NCBI GenBank assembly: GCA_002470275.1 | Contig: DKNY01000015.1 | Location: 1-36,137 of the forward strand | From: Gammaproteobacteria bacterium UBA7376 | Lineage (GTDB): Bacteria; Pseudomonadota; Gammaproteobacteria; Pseudomonadales; Azotimanducaceae | DNA length: 36,137 nt | Direction: 5' to 3' | Part shown: in pieces, positions 24,405 to 33,803 of the stretch | Layout of the letters: each line of letters begins with the position of its first letter | Position numbering within the stretch: position 1 is the first letter of the stretch | Notes under the pieces: model-generated | The model's database searches: none | Told to the model about the DNA's origin: nothing | What the model saw: only the letters and a program-made list of their open reading frames with translations | Position numbers and translations under genes: made by a program

Positions 24405-26111
24405 ATGCAGGTCCTCGTTCGCAGCGTACCCCCGGCCTCTATTGGAAGCGAACACCCACTGATCGACCGGATTTACGCCGCTCGGGGTATTGAGCGGCCC
24501 AGCGAGGCGGATCGAAGCCTGAGTCGGTTGCTGGCGCCCTCTGAGCTTCCCGACATCGAACCAGCCGCCAACCGCCTCGCCGATGCAATAGAAGGCGGGG
24601 AGCGCATTCTAATCGTGGGTGATTTCGATGCGGACGGCGCAACGTCTGTTGCCCTCTGCGTCCAGGCGTTGACCGCCATGGGTGCCCAGGATGTACAGTT
24701 TATCGTTCCCAATCGCTTTGAATTTGGCTACGGCCTGTCTCCCGAGATCGTTGCGCTGGCCCTGGAGCGTGCCCCAGATCTCATTGTGACCGTGGACAAC
24801 GGCATCGCTAGCGTTGAGGGGGTTCAGGCAGCCAACGCGGCTGGCGTGGACGTGATCATCACAGACCATCATCTCCCTGGGGAGGTATTACCGCCGGCTC
24901 TGGCGATTGTGAATCCAAATCGAGAGGACTCTCAGTTCTCGAGCCGGGCGATGGCCGGGGTGGGCGTCGCTTACTACGTGCTCAGCTGGCTTCGCCAACG
25001 GCTGCGTAGCCGTGGCTGGTTTGCGCGCGGGGTACTAGAAGAGCCGAATATGGCCCAATATTTAGACCTGGTAGCCCTAGGTACGGTAGCTGACGTGGTG
25101 CCCCTGGACCACAACAACCGTATTCTCGTGCATCAGGGACTGATGCGTATGCGTCGAGGCCTGACCAGCGCGGGGATTAAGGCCTTGGCCGCGGTGGGGA
25201 AGCGCGATCTTGCAACGCTGGTTGCTCAAGACCTTGGCTTTGCAGTGGCGCCCAGACTTAATGCGGCTGGTCGCCTGGAGGATATGAGCATTGGCATCCG
25301 CTGTCTGATGGCCCAAGACCCAGCGGCGGCCAAGGCCCTGGCGGATCAGCTCGATTCGCTCAATCTTTCGCGACGCGAACTAGAGCAGGACATGGTCGCT
25401 GATGCGGAGCTTATTCTCGGAGACCTGCCCAAGGATGACCTAAGCCACGGCATATCGGTTTACCATGAGAGCTTTCATCAGGGCGTAGTGGGCATCGTAG
25501 CCGGTCGTCTTCGGGAAAAGCGACACCGACCGGCCATTGTTTTTGCCGATGCCAACGACCCCCAGCAGAGCGAACTCAAAGGTTCTGCCCGCAGTATAGA
25601 TGGCCTCAATATTCGCGACGTTCTGGATGCTTTAGCGACTCGCTATCCGGGCATGTTGATTAAATTCGGCGGGCACGCGATGGCCGCAGGCTTAACGATA
25701 AAGCGCGTGCATTACCCCCGATTCAGAAAGGCCTTTGACGCCATGGTTGCCGACACGGTGACGGAGGACGCCCTGACAGCCGCATGGTTAACCGACGGTA
25801 CCCTCGAACACGAGAGACTGACGTTGGAGACCGCCAAGCTGATTGCCGACGCCGGCCCCTGGGGGGCTGCCTTTCCGGAGCCCTGTTTCCGTGGCGAATT
25901 TAAGCTGATCAGCCAACGGATCGTCGGGGGTCAGCATTTGAAACTCGTCGTAAAAGCACACGATCTCCTGATAGACGCCATCGCCTTTCGTCAGCCAGCC
26001 CTAAGCGGAACCCTCGATCAGGTGCTGCTCGTTTATAAACTGGCGATCAATGACTACGGTGGCCGTCGAACCCTTCAGCTGATGGTGGAGTACATTGAGC
26101 CATTGTCCTAG
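24405..26111 (+). CDS. recJ: Single-stranded-DNA-specific exonuclease RecJ
   Basis: RecJ is a 5'-3' exonuclease for single-stranded DNA that acts in mismatch repair, base excision and the RecF pathway. The 568-residue protein is typical in length (577 in E. coli). The DHH domain carries motif I GDFDADG (Asp73, Asp75, Asp77), TVDNG (motif II) and the DHH triad at 154-156. The DHHA1 domain (about 350-450) has GSARSIDGLNIRD and GGHAMAAGL, and an OB fold follows (about 455-568). It starts at ATG 24405, 3 nt after hom and without a clear binding site, so translation is probably coupled. The recJ-prfB-lysS order matches E. coli. Confidence 0.97.
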   Translation: MQVLVRSVPPASIGSEHPLIDRIYAARGIERPSEADRSLSRLLAPSELPDIEPAANRLADAIEGGERILIVGDFDADGATSVALCVQALTAMGAQDVQFIVPNRFEFGYGLSPEIVALALERAPDLIVTVDNGIASVEGVQAANAAGVDVIITDHHLPGEVLPPALAIVNPNREDSQFSSRAMAGVGVAYYVLSWLRQRLRSRGWFARGVLEEPNMAQYLDLVALGTVADVVPLDHNNRILVHQGLMRMRRGLTSAGIKALAAVGKRDLATLVAQDLGFAVAPRLNAAGRLEDMSIGIRCLMAQDPAAAKALADQLDSLNLSRRELEQDMVADAELILGDLPKDDLSHGISVYHESFHQGVVGIVAGRLREKRHRPAIVFADANDPQQSELKGSARSIDGLNIRDVLDALATRYPGMLIKFGGHAMAAGLTIKRVHYPRFRKAFDAMVADTVTEDALTAAWLTDGTLEHERLTLETAKLIADAGPWGAAFPEPCFRGEFKLISQRIVGGQHLKLVVKAHDLLIDAIAFRQPALSGTLDQVLLVYKLAINDYGGRRTLQLMVEYIEPLS

Positions 26112-26168
26112 ACTTGCAGGCTTGCCAAAGCGCTCGCCTCAGAATCGTTGGATAAGTGAAAGAACAGC

Positions 26169-27267
26169 ATGCCCGAGATAAGCGGATTACGAGATCAGCT
26201 AAGGAATTTGAAGGAACGAGATATTGCCCTTCGGGGGTATCTTTGACCTCCCGAGCAAAGAAGAGCGGCTGCAGGAAGTCGAACTCGAACTCGCTGACGC
26301 GGAAGTCTGGTCAGATCCCAATCGTGCTCAGCAATTAGGCCGTGAGCGGGCGTCCCTGGAGGAGGTTGTATCCGTTCTGACGTCCTTGGGCAGCAGTTTG
26401 GACGAGCTGGCTGAACTCGCGGAGCTGGCCTACGAAGAAGCGGACCAAGAGGCCCTGGGGGACATTGAGCAAGACCTAGGCGGGCTAGAAAAGGACCTCG
26501 CTCAACTGGAATTTCGCCGGATGTTTCAGGGCGAGTTAGATGGGTCTAACTGCTATTTGGAGATTCAGGCTGGCTCGGGTGGCACCGAGGCCCAGGATTG
26601 GGCGGAAATGCTGCTCCGCATGTATCTTCGCTGGGCAGAGAAACGAGGATTTGAGACTGCCGTTATTGAGCTGTCGCCAGGAGAAGTGGCCGGCATCAAG
26701 AGCGCGGCGATTTTGGTCTCCGGCGGTTATGCTTACGGCTGGCTAAGAACCGAGACCGGAGTGCATAGGTTGGTGCGAAAGTCGCCCTTTGACTCTGGCA
26801 ATCGACGCCATACCTCTTTCGCCTCGGTCTTCGTCTCGGCGGAGATCGATGACAATATTGAAATTGAAGTCAACCCTGCCGAAGTCAGAGTCGATACGTA
26901 TAGAGCCAGCGGCGCAGGTGGACAGCATGTCAACCGGACCGACTCGGCAGTTCGGCTCACCCACCTGCCAACGAATACGGTGGTTCAGTGCCAAAGCGAG
27001 CGTTCTCAGCACCAAAATAAGGATAACGCCTATAAGCAGCTGCGAGCCAAACTTTACGAGCTTGAACTTCAGCAGCGACGCTCGGAGCAACAGGCGATAG
27101 AAGATGCGAAGGCAGATATTGGCTGGGGCAGTCAAATTCGTTCTTATGTTCTTGACCAAAGCAGAGTTAAGGATCTTCGCACCCAGGTTGAAAGAACAGA
27201 TCCCAATACGGTTTTAGATGGTGATCTCGATAGCTTTATCGAGGCCTGCCTCAAGGCTGGGATTTAA
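26169..27267 (+). CDS. prfB: Peptide chain release factor 2 (programmed +1 frameshift; 26169-26243 joined to 26245-27267)
   Basis: RF2 terminates translation at UGA and UAA. The frame from ATG 26169 gives 25 codons ending LRGYL, then TGA at 26244-26246. Skipping T26244 continues in the next frame as DLPSKEERL to 27267. The joined product is 365 residues, the same length as E. coli RF2, so the stop is autoregulatory and not a mutation. SPF of the codon-recognition loop is in VRKSPFDSG, and GGQ falls at 250-252, as in E. coli. [10 protein letters not shown] and HRLVRKSPF are family signatures. Low RF2 lets ribosomes shift and make more RF2. The ribosome binding site is weak. lysS follows 20 nt downstream, as in E. 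coli. Confidence 0.97.
26232..26247 (+). promoter_or_regulatory. RF2 programmed +1 frameshift site
   Basis: The site reads CGG GGG TAT CTT TGA C: an internal Shine-Dalgarno-like G-run, the slippery CTT, and TGA followed by C, the poor termination context. Canonical sites have AGG before GGG; here the first base is C, which still leaves GGGGG for anti-SD pairing. Confidence 0.96.
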
Positions 27268-27287
27268 CGTCAAGAAAGAGAAAGGCT

Positions 27288-28760
27288 ATGAGTGAAGAAC
27301 GAGATGTCCTGGCTAACCGTCGCGTGAAGATGGAGCGTTGGTTGGCCGAGGGTGAGGGATACCGCAACGATTTTCATCGGCAGGCGCTGGCGTCAGAGCT
27401 GCACGAGCGCTGTGAGCATCTGGATAAGGCTGAACTGGCTGAGCAAGGAATCGCCACGGCAGTCGCCGGACGCGTGATGTTGCGCCGGGTAATGGGTAAG
27501 GCCAGTTTTATAACCCTGCAGGACACGAGCGGGCGAATTCAGTGCTACCTGAATCGCGGAGATATTGGAGAGGCGGCCTACGAAGCCTTTACTCAGACCT
27601 GGGAAATGGGCGATATCGTCGGCGTTACCGGTACGCTGATGCGGACCAACAAAGGCGAACTGAGCGTTCATGCAGCTGAGATTGTTTTGCTCAATAAGAC
27701 ACTCTTACCGTTGCCGGAAAAATTCCATGGGGTGACGGACCAAGAGTTGCGTTACCGGCGACGTTACCTTGACTTAATCGTCAACGAAGACAGCCGCCAG
27801 ATCTTTAAAGTGCGCTCTCAGATTATCGAGAAACTTCGCTCTTTCTTTCACCAGCGCGATTATCTTGAGGTGGAGACGCCGATGATGCATAGCATTCCAG
27901 GCGGGGCGACGGCGCGGCCGTTCACCACGCACCACAATGCCTTAGATATGCCCCTGTTTTTGCGCGTTGCGCCAGAGCTCTTTCTCAAGCGCCTGGTGGT
28001 CGGTGGTTTTGAACGGGTGTACGAGATCAACCGCAACTTTAGGAATGAGGGCCTGTCGACCCGGCATAACCCTGAATTTACGATGCTCGAGTTCTATCAG
28101 GCTTATGCGAGCTATGCTGATCTGATGGACCTAACTGATGAGCTGCTGCAAGGTCTAACGAGAGATATCCTGGGGACTCAGACATTTACCTATCAGGGGA
28201 TAGCGCTGGATTTTTCGAAGGCGCCCTTACGCATCAGCATGTCAGAATCGTTAGCGAGATATGGGGACGTACCCGAGGCAAAGGTCTCGGATGAGGACTA
28301 TCTTCGTAAGCTGCTGGCGGACGAGCATGTGGAGGAGCATTGGGGCCTGGGACGTTTGCAGATGGAGGTTTTTGAGGCCCGGGTTGAAAGCCGTCTATCT
28401 GAGCCAACCTACATTACCGAATATCCGGCGGAGGTGTCGCCGCTTGCCCGTCGCAACGATGACAACCCCGACATCACGGATCGCTTTGAGCTTTTTATCG
28501 GTGGTCGTGAATATGCGAACGGTTTCTCTGAACTGAATGATCCGGTGGATCAGGCAGCACGTTTTCGCGCACAGGCCGAGCTCAAGTCACAGGGCGACAA
28601 TGAGGCCATGCACTTTGATCAGGACTACATCACCGCCCTTGAATATGGTCTGCCGCCCACGGCCGGGGAGGGCATTGGTATTGATCGCTTGGTTATGTTG
28701 CTGACGGATGCGCCATCGATCCGAGATGTTCTGCTGTTCCCACTCATGCGATCTCAGTAG
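27288..28760 (+). CDS. lysS: Lysyl-tRNA synthetase, class II
   Basis: LysRS charges tRNA-Lys in the cytoplasm. The 490-residue protein has the N-terminal OB-fold anticodon domain (about 55-145, with VAGRVMLRRVMGKASFITLQD) and the class II catalytic core: motif 1 around YLEVETPMMHSIPGGA, motif 2 in FERVYEINRNFRNEGLSTRHNPEFTMLE, and motif 3 GEGIGIDRLVMLL near the C-terminus. It starts at ATG 27288 with an AAAGG site. It is directly downstream of prfB and probably cotranscribed; ung follows after 5 nt. The identification is secure. Confidence 0.98.
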   Translation: MSEERDVLANRRVKMERWLAEGEGYRNDFHRQALASELHERCEHLDKAELAEQGIATAVAGRVMLRRVMGKASFITLQDTSGRIQCYLNRGDIGEAAYEAFTQTWEMGDIVGVTGTLMRTNKGELSVHAAEIVLLNKTLLPLPEKFHGVTDQELRYRRRYLDLIVNEDSRQIFKVRSQIIEKLRSFFHQRDYLEVETPMMHSIPGGATARPFTTHHNALDMPLFLRVAPELFLKRLVVGGFERVYEINRNFRNEGLSTRHNPEFTMLEFYQAYASYADLMDLTDELLQGLTRDILGTQTFTYQGIALDFSKAPLRISMSESLARYGDVPEAKVSDEDYLRKLLADEHVEEHWGLGRLQMEVFEARVESRLSEPTYITEYPAEVSPLARRNDDNPDITDRFELFIGGREYANGFSELNDPVDQAARFRAQAELKSQGDNEAMHFDQDYITALEYGLPPTAGEGIGIDRLVMLLTDAPSIRDVLLFPLMRSQ

Positions 28761-28765
28761 CGTCG

Positions 28766-29467
28766 ATGACCGCTAAGAAAAGGCCCCTGCAGCTGCACGC
28801 GTCCTGGCAGGCCTTGCTGGGAGACCAGTTTGATCTACCCTATATGCGGTCATTGCGCGATTTCCTTCTGGATCAGAAGCGCTTGGGGAAGGTCGTTTAC
28901 CCCTCGGGTGACAAAATTTTTGCGGCCATGAATCTGCTGCCGGTAGACCAAGTCAAAGTCGTGCTGATCGGACAGGATCCCTACCACGGCCCTGGACAGG
29001 CTCAGGGGCTCTGTTTCTCCGTGCCGGAGGGCGTGCAGCTACCGCCTTCCTTACGCAATATTTATCGGGAAATCCAGACGGATCTGGGGCTAACCACGAT
29101 GCCGAAAAGCGGGGATTTGACGGCTTGGGCAAGTCAGGGCGTGCTGTTGCTAAATGCTGTATTGACCGTGGAGCACGCTAAGGCAGGTTCTCATCAGGGT
29201 CGTGGCTGGGAGCAATTTACCGATATGCTCGTTGAGCGCCTAACGGAAAAGCTTGAGGGTCTGATTTTCCTGCTTTGGGGTAGCTACGCCCAGAAAAAGG
29301 GCCAACTTATTGATACTTCCCGGCACCATGTGTTGACCGCCCCTCATCCTTCCCCGCTGTCGGCGCATCGTGGGTTTTTCGGTTGTGGTCATTTCTCCCA
29401 GGTCAACAGAATACTTGAAGCCCAGCAGCTTCCGGCCATCGACTGGCAGGCTGGTTTAATACGATAG
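28766..29467 (+). CDS. ung: Uracil-DNA glycosylase (family 1)
   Basis: Ung removes uracil from DNA to begin base excision repair. The 233-residue protein carries water-activating motif GQDPYHG (69-75, Asp71 catalytic), the uracil-binding GLCFSVP (81-87), LLLNAVLTV (127-135), and HPSPLSAHRGFFGCGHF, with catalytic His194 matching His187 of E. coli. It starts at ATG 28766, 5 nt after lysS, so it probably shares the lysS transcript. The identification is secure. Confidence 0.98.
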   Translation: MTAKKRPLQLHASWQALLGDQFDLPYMRSLRDFLLDQKRLGKVVYPSGDKIFAAMNLLPVDQVKVVLIGQDPYHGPGQAQGLCFSVPEGVQLPPSLRNIYREIQTDLGLTTMPKSGDLTAWASQGVLLLNAVLTVEHAKAGSHQGRGWEQFTDMLVERLTEKLEGLIFLLWGSYAQKKGQLIDTSRHHVLTAPHPSPLSAHRGFFGCGHFSQVNRILEAQQLPAIDWQAGLIR

Positions 29468-29484
29468 CGAGAGGAGAGGTGGCG

Positions 29485-30615
29485 TTGGTTGAAGAGGCAG
29501 AGGTGTTATTTGAAGAGCTTCCCTCCGGAGAGGGGTGTTGGGTCGGCCACGCGCGCCTTAACAGGCCAGGGTCATTGAACGCCCTTAGCCTGGTGGCCAT
29601 CGAACTACTCACCGAGCGGCTTGGGTCCTGGGGCGGAAGAGAAGATATTGCGGCCGTGCTGCTGACGGGAGAGGGAGAGAAAGCGTTTTGCGCCGGCGGC
29701 GATGTGCAGGCGCTGTATCGGGCAGCGGTTAAGAATCGAGACCGTGGGGCGCTAGTGGACGACTATCCCCAGCGCTTTTTCTCTGCCGAATATCGCTTGA
29801 ACTATATGATGCATCGGTTTCCGAAGCCTCTCATCTGCATCGGTCACGGTATCGTGATGGGCGGTGGTTTTGGACTATTTTCGGCGTCGGAATTTCGGAT
29901 CGTCACGGAGCGGTCGCGCCTCGCCTTTCCCGAGATCACCATCGGCCTTTTCCCAGATGCAGGAGGCAGCTGGGTGCTGCGTCAACTGCCCACCTCCGTA
30001 GCAGTCTTTCTTGGTCTGACTGGGAGTCAGGTCAATGCGACGGATGCGTTATCACTCCACATGGCGACACATTGTATAGCCCATGATGCCCGCCAGAGCT
30101 GCCTAGGCGGTATTGTGAATCTCGATTTCCGAGTGGGTCAGCACGAAGCCAATCGCCTCCTTCTTGGTGACTATCTAGCACCGCAGCGCCACCTGGAAGG
30201 CATGCCCGCCAGCGAGCTGATTGCCCTGTCGCCCGAGGCGGTGAACCTTAGTACGCCGGGGGCATGCGTGAGCAGTATCTGCGATCTTGAGGGGGTGTCT
30301 CCGTGGATTGATCGAGGTATTTCAAACTTGAGGAAGGGCTGCCCAATGACCGCAGCCATTGTCTTTGAGCAGCTCGCGAGAGTAACAACAATGACCTTAG
30401 CGGATGCCTTCAGAATGGAGCTGACGATTGCATGCGAATGTCTACGTCGTCCCGATTTTGTTGAGGGCGTCAGAGCCCTCCTTATCGATAAAGACGGCAC
30501 TCCTAACTGGACTGCGGAACGCATAGAGCACATCCGTGCCGAGGATCTCGATGCCCACTTTCAGTCTAGCTGGGCGGCGCACCCCCTAACTGACCTAGAG
30601 GATCTCGTCTGGTAG
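29485..30615 (+). CDS. Enoyl-CoA hydratase/isomerase family protein, probable 3-hydroxyisobutyryl-CoA hydrolase
   Basis: This 376-residue crotonase-fold protein resembles 3-hydroxyisobutyryl-CoA hydrolase (HIBCH) of valine degradation. It shows RLNRPGSLNALS, the oxyanion-hole segment FCAGGDVQALY, the second hole GHGIVMGGGFGLFS, and FPEITIGLFPDAGGSW, where the HIBCH-type Glu and Asp lie. Its length fits HIBCH (about 350-380) rather than short enoyl-CoA hydratases (about 260). I favour TTG 29485, 8 nt after AGGAG (29472-29476). GTG 29479 is only 2 nt from that site. It is 17 nt from ung, and its stop is 6 nt from that of the convergent ygfZ. No other valine-pathway gene is nearby. Confidence 0.85.
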   Translation: MVEEAEVLFEELPSGEGCWVGHARLNRPGSLNALSLVAIELLTERLGSWGGREDIAAVLLTGEGEKAFCAGGDVQALYRAAVKNRDRGALVDDYPQRFFSAEYRLNYMMHRFPKPLICIGHGIVMGGGFGLFSASEFRIVTERSRLAFPEITIGLFPDAGGSWVLRQLPTSVAVFLGLTGSQVNATDALSLHMATHCIAHDARQSCLGGIVNLDFRVGQHEANRLLLGDYLAPQRHLEGMPASELIALSPEAVNLSTPGACVSSICDLEGVSPWIDRGISNLRKGCPMTAAIVFEQLARVTTMTLADAFRMELTIACECLRRPDFVEGVRALLIDKDGTPNWTAERIEHIRAEDLDAHFQSSWAAHPLTDLEDLVW

Positions 30616-30621
30616 CGCTGT

Positions 30622-31350
30622 CTAGGACGCAATCTGAGTGACCCAGAGGCCGTTGCCACCCGTGGCCGATGACTCGGATACCATAACGACCTCCCCCTCT
30701 TGTCCAGCCGTCGATTTCCAATTTTCGCCAATGACAGGGGGCTCCCCCTGCCATTTAAAGAGCGCAAGCTTGCGTTTCAGAGCGCCGCGAAAATGGGTGC
30801 GCGCAACAATCTCCTGCCCGAGATAACAGCCCTTCTTAAAATCCACGGCACCCACCAGGTCAAGGCCCAGGGCCTGGGGTAGAAAGCGCTCGCTGCTGGG
30901 TTTACTAATCAGCGCATGCTTTCTTTCGATCAACATGTCGTAGGGATTGATGCTCAGGCTGGTGGCGGTGGGTTCCTCGATAGCGCCGGCGTAGCCTGCA
31001 TCGCACAAGGACCAGCCAGGCAGCAGCGTCCGCTCCTCTGGCGCTCGTGGATACAGACGAGGCGCCTCATCGGCGATAGCAATATCGCACTTGGAGAACA
31101 TGGCGTAACGACTCAAAAATTCTGCCGTGCGTTGGGCTAGGGAGGCGTGAACGTAGAGCTTAATACAGTGGTCGTCGCCCAGGGCCCAGCCGTTGCTGAG
31201 AACCCGTCCTCGCAGATTGCAAATGGCGAAGGGCTGTTCAATCTCCGCCTGGATCGTGACCGCATCGCTGGTGATGTAGCCCTGAAGAAAGTCTTTGACG
31301 GCCACGCCCTCCAGGGAGATCATTTTTAAGTCACGCCAAATGTCTGCCAT
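30622..31350 (-). CDS. ygfZ: YgfZ/GcvT-domain folate-binding Fe-S maturation protein (short form)
   Basis: YgfZ is a tetrahydrofolate-binding protein that supports repair or assembly of some Fe-S enzymes, including MiaB. The hallmark KGCYLGQE is at residues 173-180, with the conserved Cys175, and TITSD-like GYITSDAVT and NLRGRVLSNGW mark the GcvT-like fold. ATG 31350 gives 242 residues; E. coli YgfZ has 326, so this is a short version, mostly lacking sequence in the mid and C-terminal regions. A TTG at 31380 would add ten residues without homology. It is divergent from sdhE, as in many Gammaproteobacteria (62-nt gap). Confidence 0.9.
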   Translation of the reverse strand: MADIWRDLKMISLEGVAVKDFLQGYITSDAVTIQAEIEQPFAICNLRGRVLSNGWALGDDHCIKLYVHASLAQRTAEFLSRYAMFSKCDIAIADEAPRLYPRAPEERTLLPGWSLCDAGYAGAIEEPTATSLSINPYDMLIERKHALISKPSSERFLPQALGLDLVGAVDFKKGCYLGQEIVARTHFRGALKRKLALFKWQGEPPVIGENWKSTAGQEGEVVMVSESSATGGNGLWVTQIAS

Positions 31351-31412
31351 GTCCGATTCTTCGCACGCCGGTTGAATCAAAAGACTGCCTGAATAAATGG
31401 CCCAAAAGCAAC

Positions 31413-31679
31413 ATGCTGGAGATGGATTTGATACCTGAAGAGTTAAAGCATATCTATTGGCGAAGTCGGCGCGGGCTTACGGAACTAGAGATGAAGCTGG
31501 TGCCCTTTGCCCGAGACTGTTACTTGGGGTTGGAACACGGAGAGCAGGTGCTATACGAGGCCCTGCTCTCCCGCGAGGATGTGGAGATCAATGACCTGCT
31601 CCTGCGCAGAGTGGTGCCCTCGGATCCAGCCCTAATGGCTTTAATTGAAAAAATCATTGGGCATCGGGGCGTGCTGTAG
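31413..31679 (+). CDS. sdhE: FAD assembly factor SdhE (YgfY)
   Basis: SdhE promotes covalent attachment of FAD to the succinate dehydrogenase and fumarate reductase flavoprotein subunits. The 88-residue protein is the same length as in E. coli. The key RGLTELEM (RGxxE, residues 20-27) is intact, after IYWRSRRG. A five-helix fold is expected. It starts at ATG 31413 without a strong binding site; a second in-frame ATG lies at 31422. It overlaps the next gene, ygfX, the usual partner. Confidence 0.93.
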   Translation: MLEMDLIPEELKHIYWRSRRGLTELEMKLVPFARDCYLGLEHGEQVLYEALLSREDVEINDLLLRRVVPSDPALMALIEKIIGHRGVL

Positions 31680-32109
31680 GCCCAGCCGCCAGTCGAGGCC
31701 AAGCGGGGGCGCACTGAAAGACAGATCGCTGCCATACATAGAGGCCATTGGAGAGCAGCGATATCTGTATCTATGGCCTGGGTCCAAGCGCCGGGTGCTG
31801 CTTGGGGCCTGGCTCGCGCTCAGCGTCCTGGGCGCCTGGACGTTGCTCGGCGGAACGGGGCTTGCCCTGAGTCTGCTGTCGGCATCATCGGTGGTTGCGC
31901 GAGTTCGACGGCCACAAAAAATTAGATACGACATCTCCGACCATGAGGACGTGCTACGCCGAGGCTTTGCCGCGGACCGTTTTGACCAAGTCTGGCTGTG
32001 CGAGTTTTGCATCATCTTGCGCGTTGATCACGGCGGATTTATGGCGCTGTTTCGCGACGAATTATCTGCTCAGCACTGGTCGCTCCTGCGTCGAAACCTT
32101 TTGACGTGA
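31645..32109 (+). CDS. ygfX: YgfX/CptA-like inner-membrane protein
   Basis: The position directly after sdhE and the layout identify this as the YgfX family: a basic N-terminus, two closely spaced hydrophobic helices (about residues 50-82), and a soluble C-terminus ending VDHGGFMALFRDELSAQHWSLLRRNLL, which aligns with the E. coli YgfX tail. E. coli YgfX has been described as a toxin acting on FtsZ and MreB with SdhE as antitoxin, a pairing that others question because SdhE is a flavin factor. No ATG exists in frame. TTG 31645 or TTG 31657 are the only usual starts, both inside sdhE (overlap 35 or 23 nt). The gene is well supported, its start is not. Confidence 0.75.
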   Translation: MKKSLGIGACCRPSRQSRPSGGALKDRSLPYIEAIGEQRYLYLWPGSKRRVLLGAWLALSVLGAWTLLGGTGLALSLLSASSVVARVRRPQKIRYDISDHEDVLRRGFAADRFDQVWLCEFCIILRVDHGGFMALFRDELSAQHWSLLRRNLLT

Positions 32110-32136
32110 GGTCCTTAGACATGCGCCTGCCTAGTG

Positions 32137-33750
32137 CTAGGAGAGCCTCACGGTATCGAGCTGCTCAAGGCTTCCTGGAAATAAAATTGTATCCACGGCG
32201 ACGTCGCTATGTTGCGGATAGTCCAGGTTGAAGTTCAGGCCGCGACTCTCCTTGCGCTTGAGCGCACTGCGCACAATTAAATCCGCAACGTGTAGAAGAT
32301 TGCGGAGTTCGATGAGGTCGTCGGTGACGCGATAGGTCGTATAATAATCGTGGATTTCTTGTTTTAGCAGTTCGATACGCCGATGGGCGCGCATCAGCCT
32401 TTTGTCCGATCTAACAATGCCAACATAGTCCCACATGAAGCGGCGTAACTCCTCCCAGTTGTGAGCGATGATGATGGATTCATCGGAGTCTGTGACCTTA
32501 GATTCGTCCCACCTAGGGATATAGGGGGTGGAGAAGGGCCTTTCGAGTTGGCCTATTATCTTGTCGGCCGCACGCTGGCCAAAAACAAGGCACTCGAGCA
32601 GAGAGTTGCTGGCCAGGCGATTGGCGCCGTGAAGACCCGTGCAGCTGACCTCACCGACGGCGTAGAGATTGGCCAGATCCGTGCGACCATGTTCATCCAC
32701 CACAACACCCCCGCAGGTATAGTGCGCTGCAGGAACAACCGGTATCGCCTCGCGGGTGATATCAATACCAAATTCCGAGCACTTCAAGGCAATGTTAGGG
32801 AAGTGATGGTGGATGAATTCCGCCGGCCGGTGGCTGATGTCCAGATAGACGCAGTCCGCGCCCAGGCGTTTCATTTCATGATCAATAGCACGGGCGACAA
32901 CGTCCCTGGGTGCAAGCTCTCGGCGTTCGTCGAAATGTTTCATGAACGTTTGCCCATTGGGCAGCCGCAGGACGCCACCCTCCCCGCGAACTGCCTCTGA
33001 AATGAGAAACGAACCGGCATGGGGGTGGTATAGGCAGGTGGGGTGGAATTGGTTGAACTCCATGTTGGCAACCCGGCAACCTGCTCGCCAGGCCATGGCG
33101 ATCCCGTCGCCAGTGGATCCGTCGGGATTGCTGGTATAGAGATAGACCTTGCTTGCCCCGCCCGTGGCGAGCACGACAAATTTTGCCTGGAAGACCTCAA
33201 CGCGGCCGCTCGTGCGGTTAAGAACGTAGGCCCCAGCGCAGCGGCTAGGATGGCGACCCAGGGTAGAGAGATTGATCAGATCGATTGCCACGCGATCATT
33301 AAAGAGTTCGATGTTGCCATGGTCTAACACCTGCTCCGTCAGCGTTTGGGTGATGGCCTTGCCCGTGGCATCGGCCACGTGGATGACCCGCCGGTGAGAA
33401 TGCCCCCCTTCTCGGGTGAGATGCAGGCCATTGTCTTCTTGGTCAAACTCTAGACCCCAGGTGGTGAGCTGCTCGACGATTTTAGGTGCGGACTTGATGG
33501 TGGCTTCAACCACATGCTTGTCGCAAAGGCCTGCGCCCGCATCGAGCGTATCCCGCACGTGAGCATCAAAGCTGTCCTCAGGGTCCGTGACCGCTGCCAC
33601 ACCGCCCTGGGCCCAATGGGATGAGCCGGTCGTAATGTCACCCTTGCACAGGACGGTAACGCGCGCATGTTGAGCAAGCGTTAGGGCAGTGGAGAGCCCG
33701 GCAGCGCCGCCGCCAATGACCAATACATCTGTTGTGAATCTCTGTGACAT
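32137..33750 (-). CDS. nadB: L-aspartate oxidase NadB
   Basis: NadB oxidises aspartate to iminoaspartate, the first step of NAD synthesis. The 537-residue flavoprotein (540 in E. coli) has the FAD-binding dinucleotide fold [13 protein letters not shown] (11-23), the [12 protein letters not shown] loop, [25 protein letters not shown] with substrate-site residues, and the C-terminal helical domain (about 430-537) shared with succinate dehydrogenase flavoproteins. It starts at ATG 33750 behind a clear -10 promoter element. It is divergent from rseC, exactly where Pseudomonas has algU-mucA-mucB starting. The identification is secure. Confidence 0.97.
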   Translation of the reverse strand: MSQRFTTDVLVIGGGAAGLSTALTLAQHARVTVLCKGDITTGSSHWAQGGVAAVTDPEDSFDAHVRDTLDAGAGLCDKHVVEATIKSAPKIVEQLTTWGLEFDQEDNGLHLTREGGHSHRRVIHVADATGKAITQTLTEQVLDHGNIELFNDRVAIDLINLSTLGRHPSRCAGAYVLNRTSGRVEVFQAKFVVLATGGASKVYLYTSNPDGSTGDGIAMAWRAGCRVANMEFNQFHPTCLYHPHAGSFLISEAVRGEGGVLRLPNGQTFMKHFDERRELAPRDVVARAIDHEMKRLGADCVYLDISHRPAEFIHHHFPNIALKCSEFGIDITREAIPVVPAAHYTCGGVVVDEHGRTDLANLYAVGEVSCTGLHGANRLASNSLLECLVFGQRAADKIIGQLERPFSTPYIPRWDESKVTDSDESIIIAHNWEELRRFMWDYVGIVRSDKRLMRAHRRIELLKQEIHDYYTTYRVTDDLIELRNLLHVADLIVRSALKRKESRGLNFNLDYPQHSDVAVDTILFPGSLEQLDTVRLS

Positions 33751-33775
33751 ATATCTCTACCCAATACGGGAGAAC

Positions 33776-33803
33776 ATTATAGACTGGCACCGTGCCCCGT
33801 GAA
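33776..33803 (-). promoter_or_regulatory. Promoter of nadB
   Basis: On the minus strand, TATAAT (33776-33781, perfect) is preceded after 16 nt by TTCACG (33798-33803, 4/6 to the -35 consensus). The predicted start near 33769 gives a leader of about 19 nt. Confidence 0.55.

Noticed and set aside
26169..26246. In-frame TGA suggesting prfB is a pseudogene or frameshift error
   Set aside because: The site is the conserved RF2 programmed frameshift and the joined protein has the normal 365 residues.
32130..32141. CCTAGTGCTAGG palindrome at the nadB stop as terminator
   Set aside because: The stem is only 4-5 bp with a tiny loop and no T-run.
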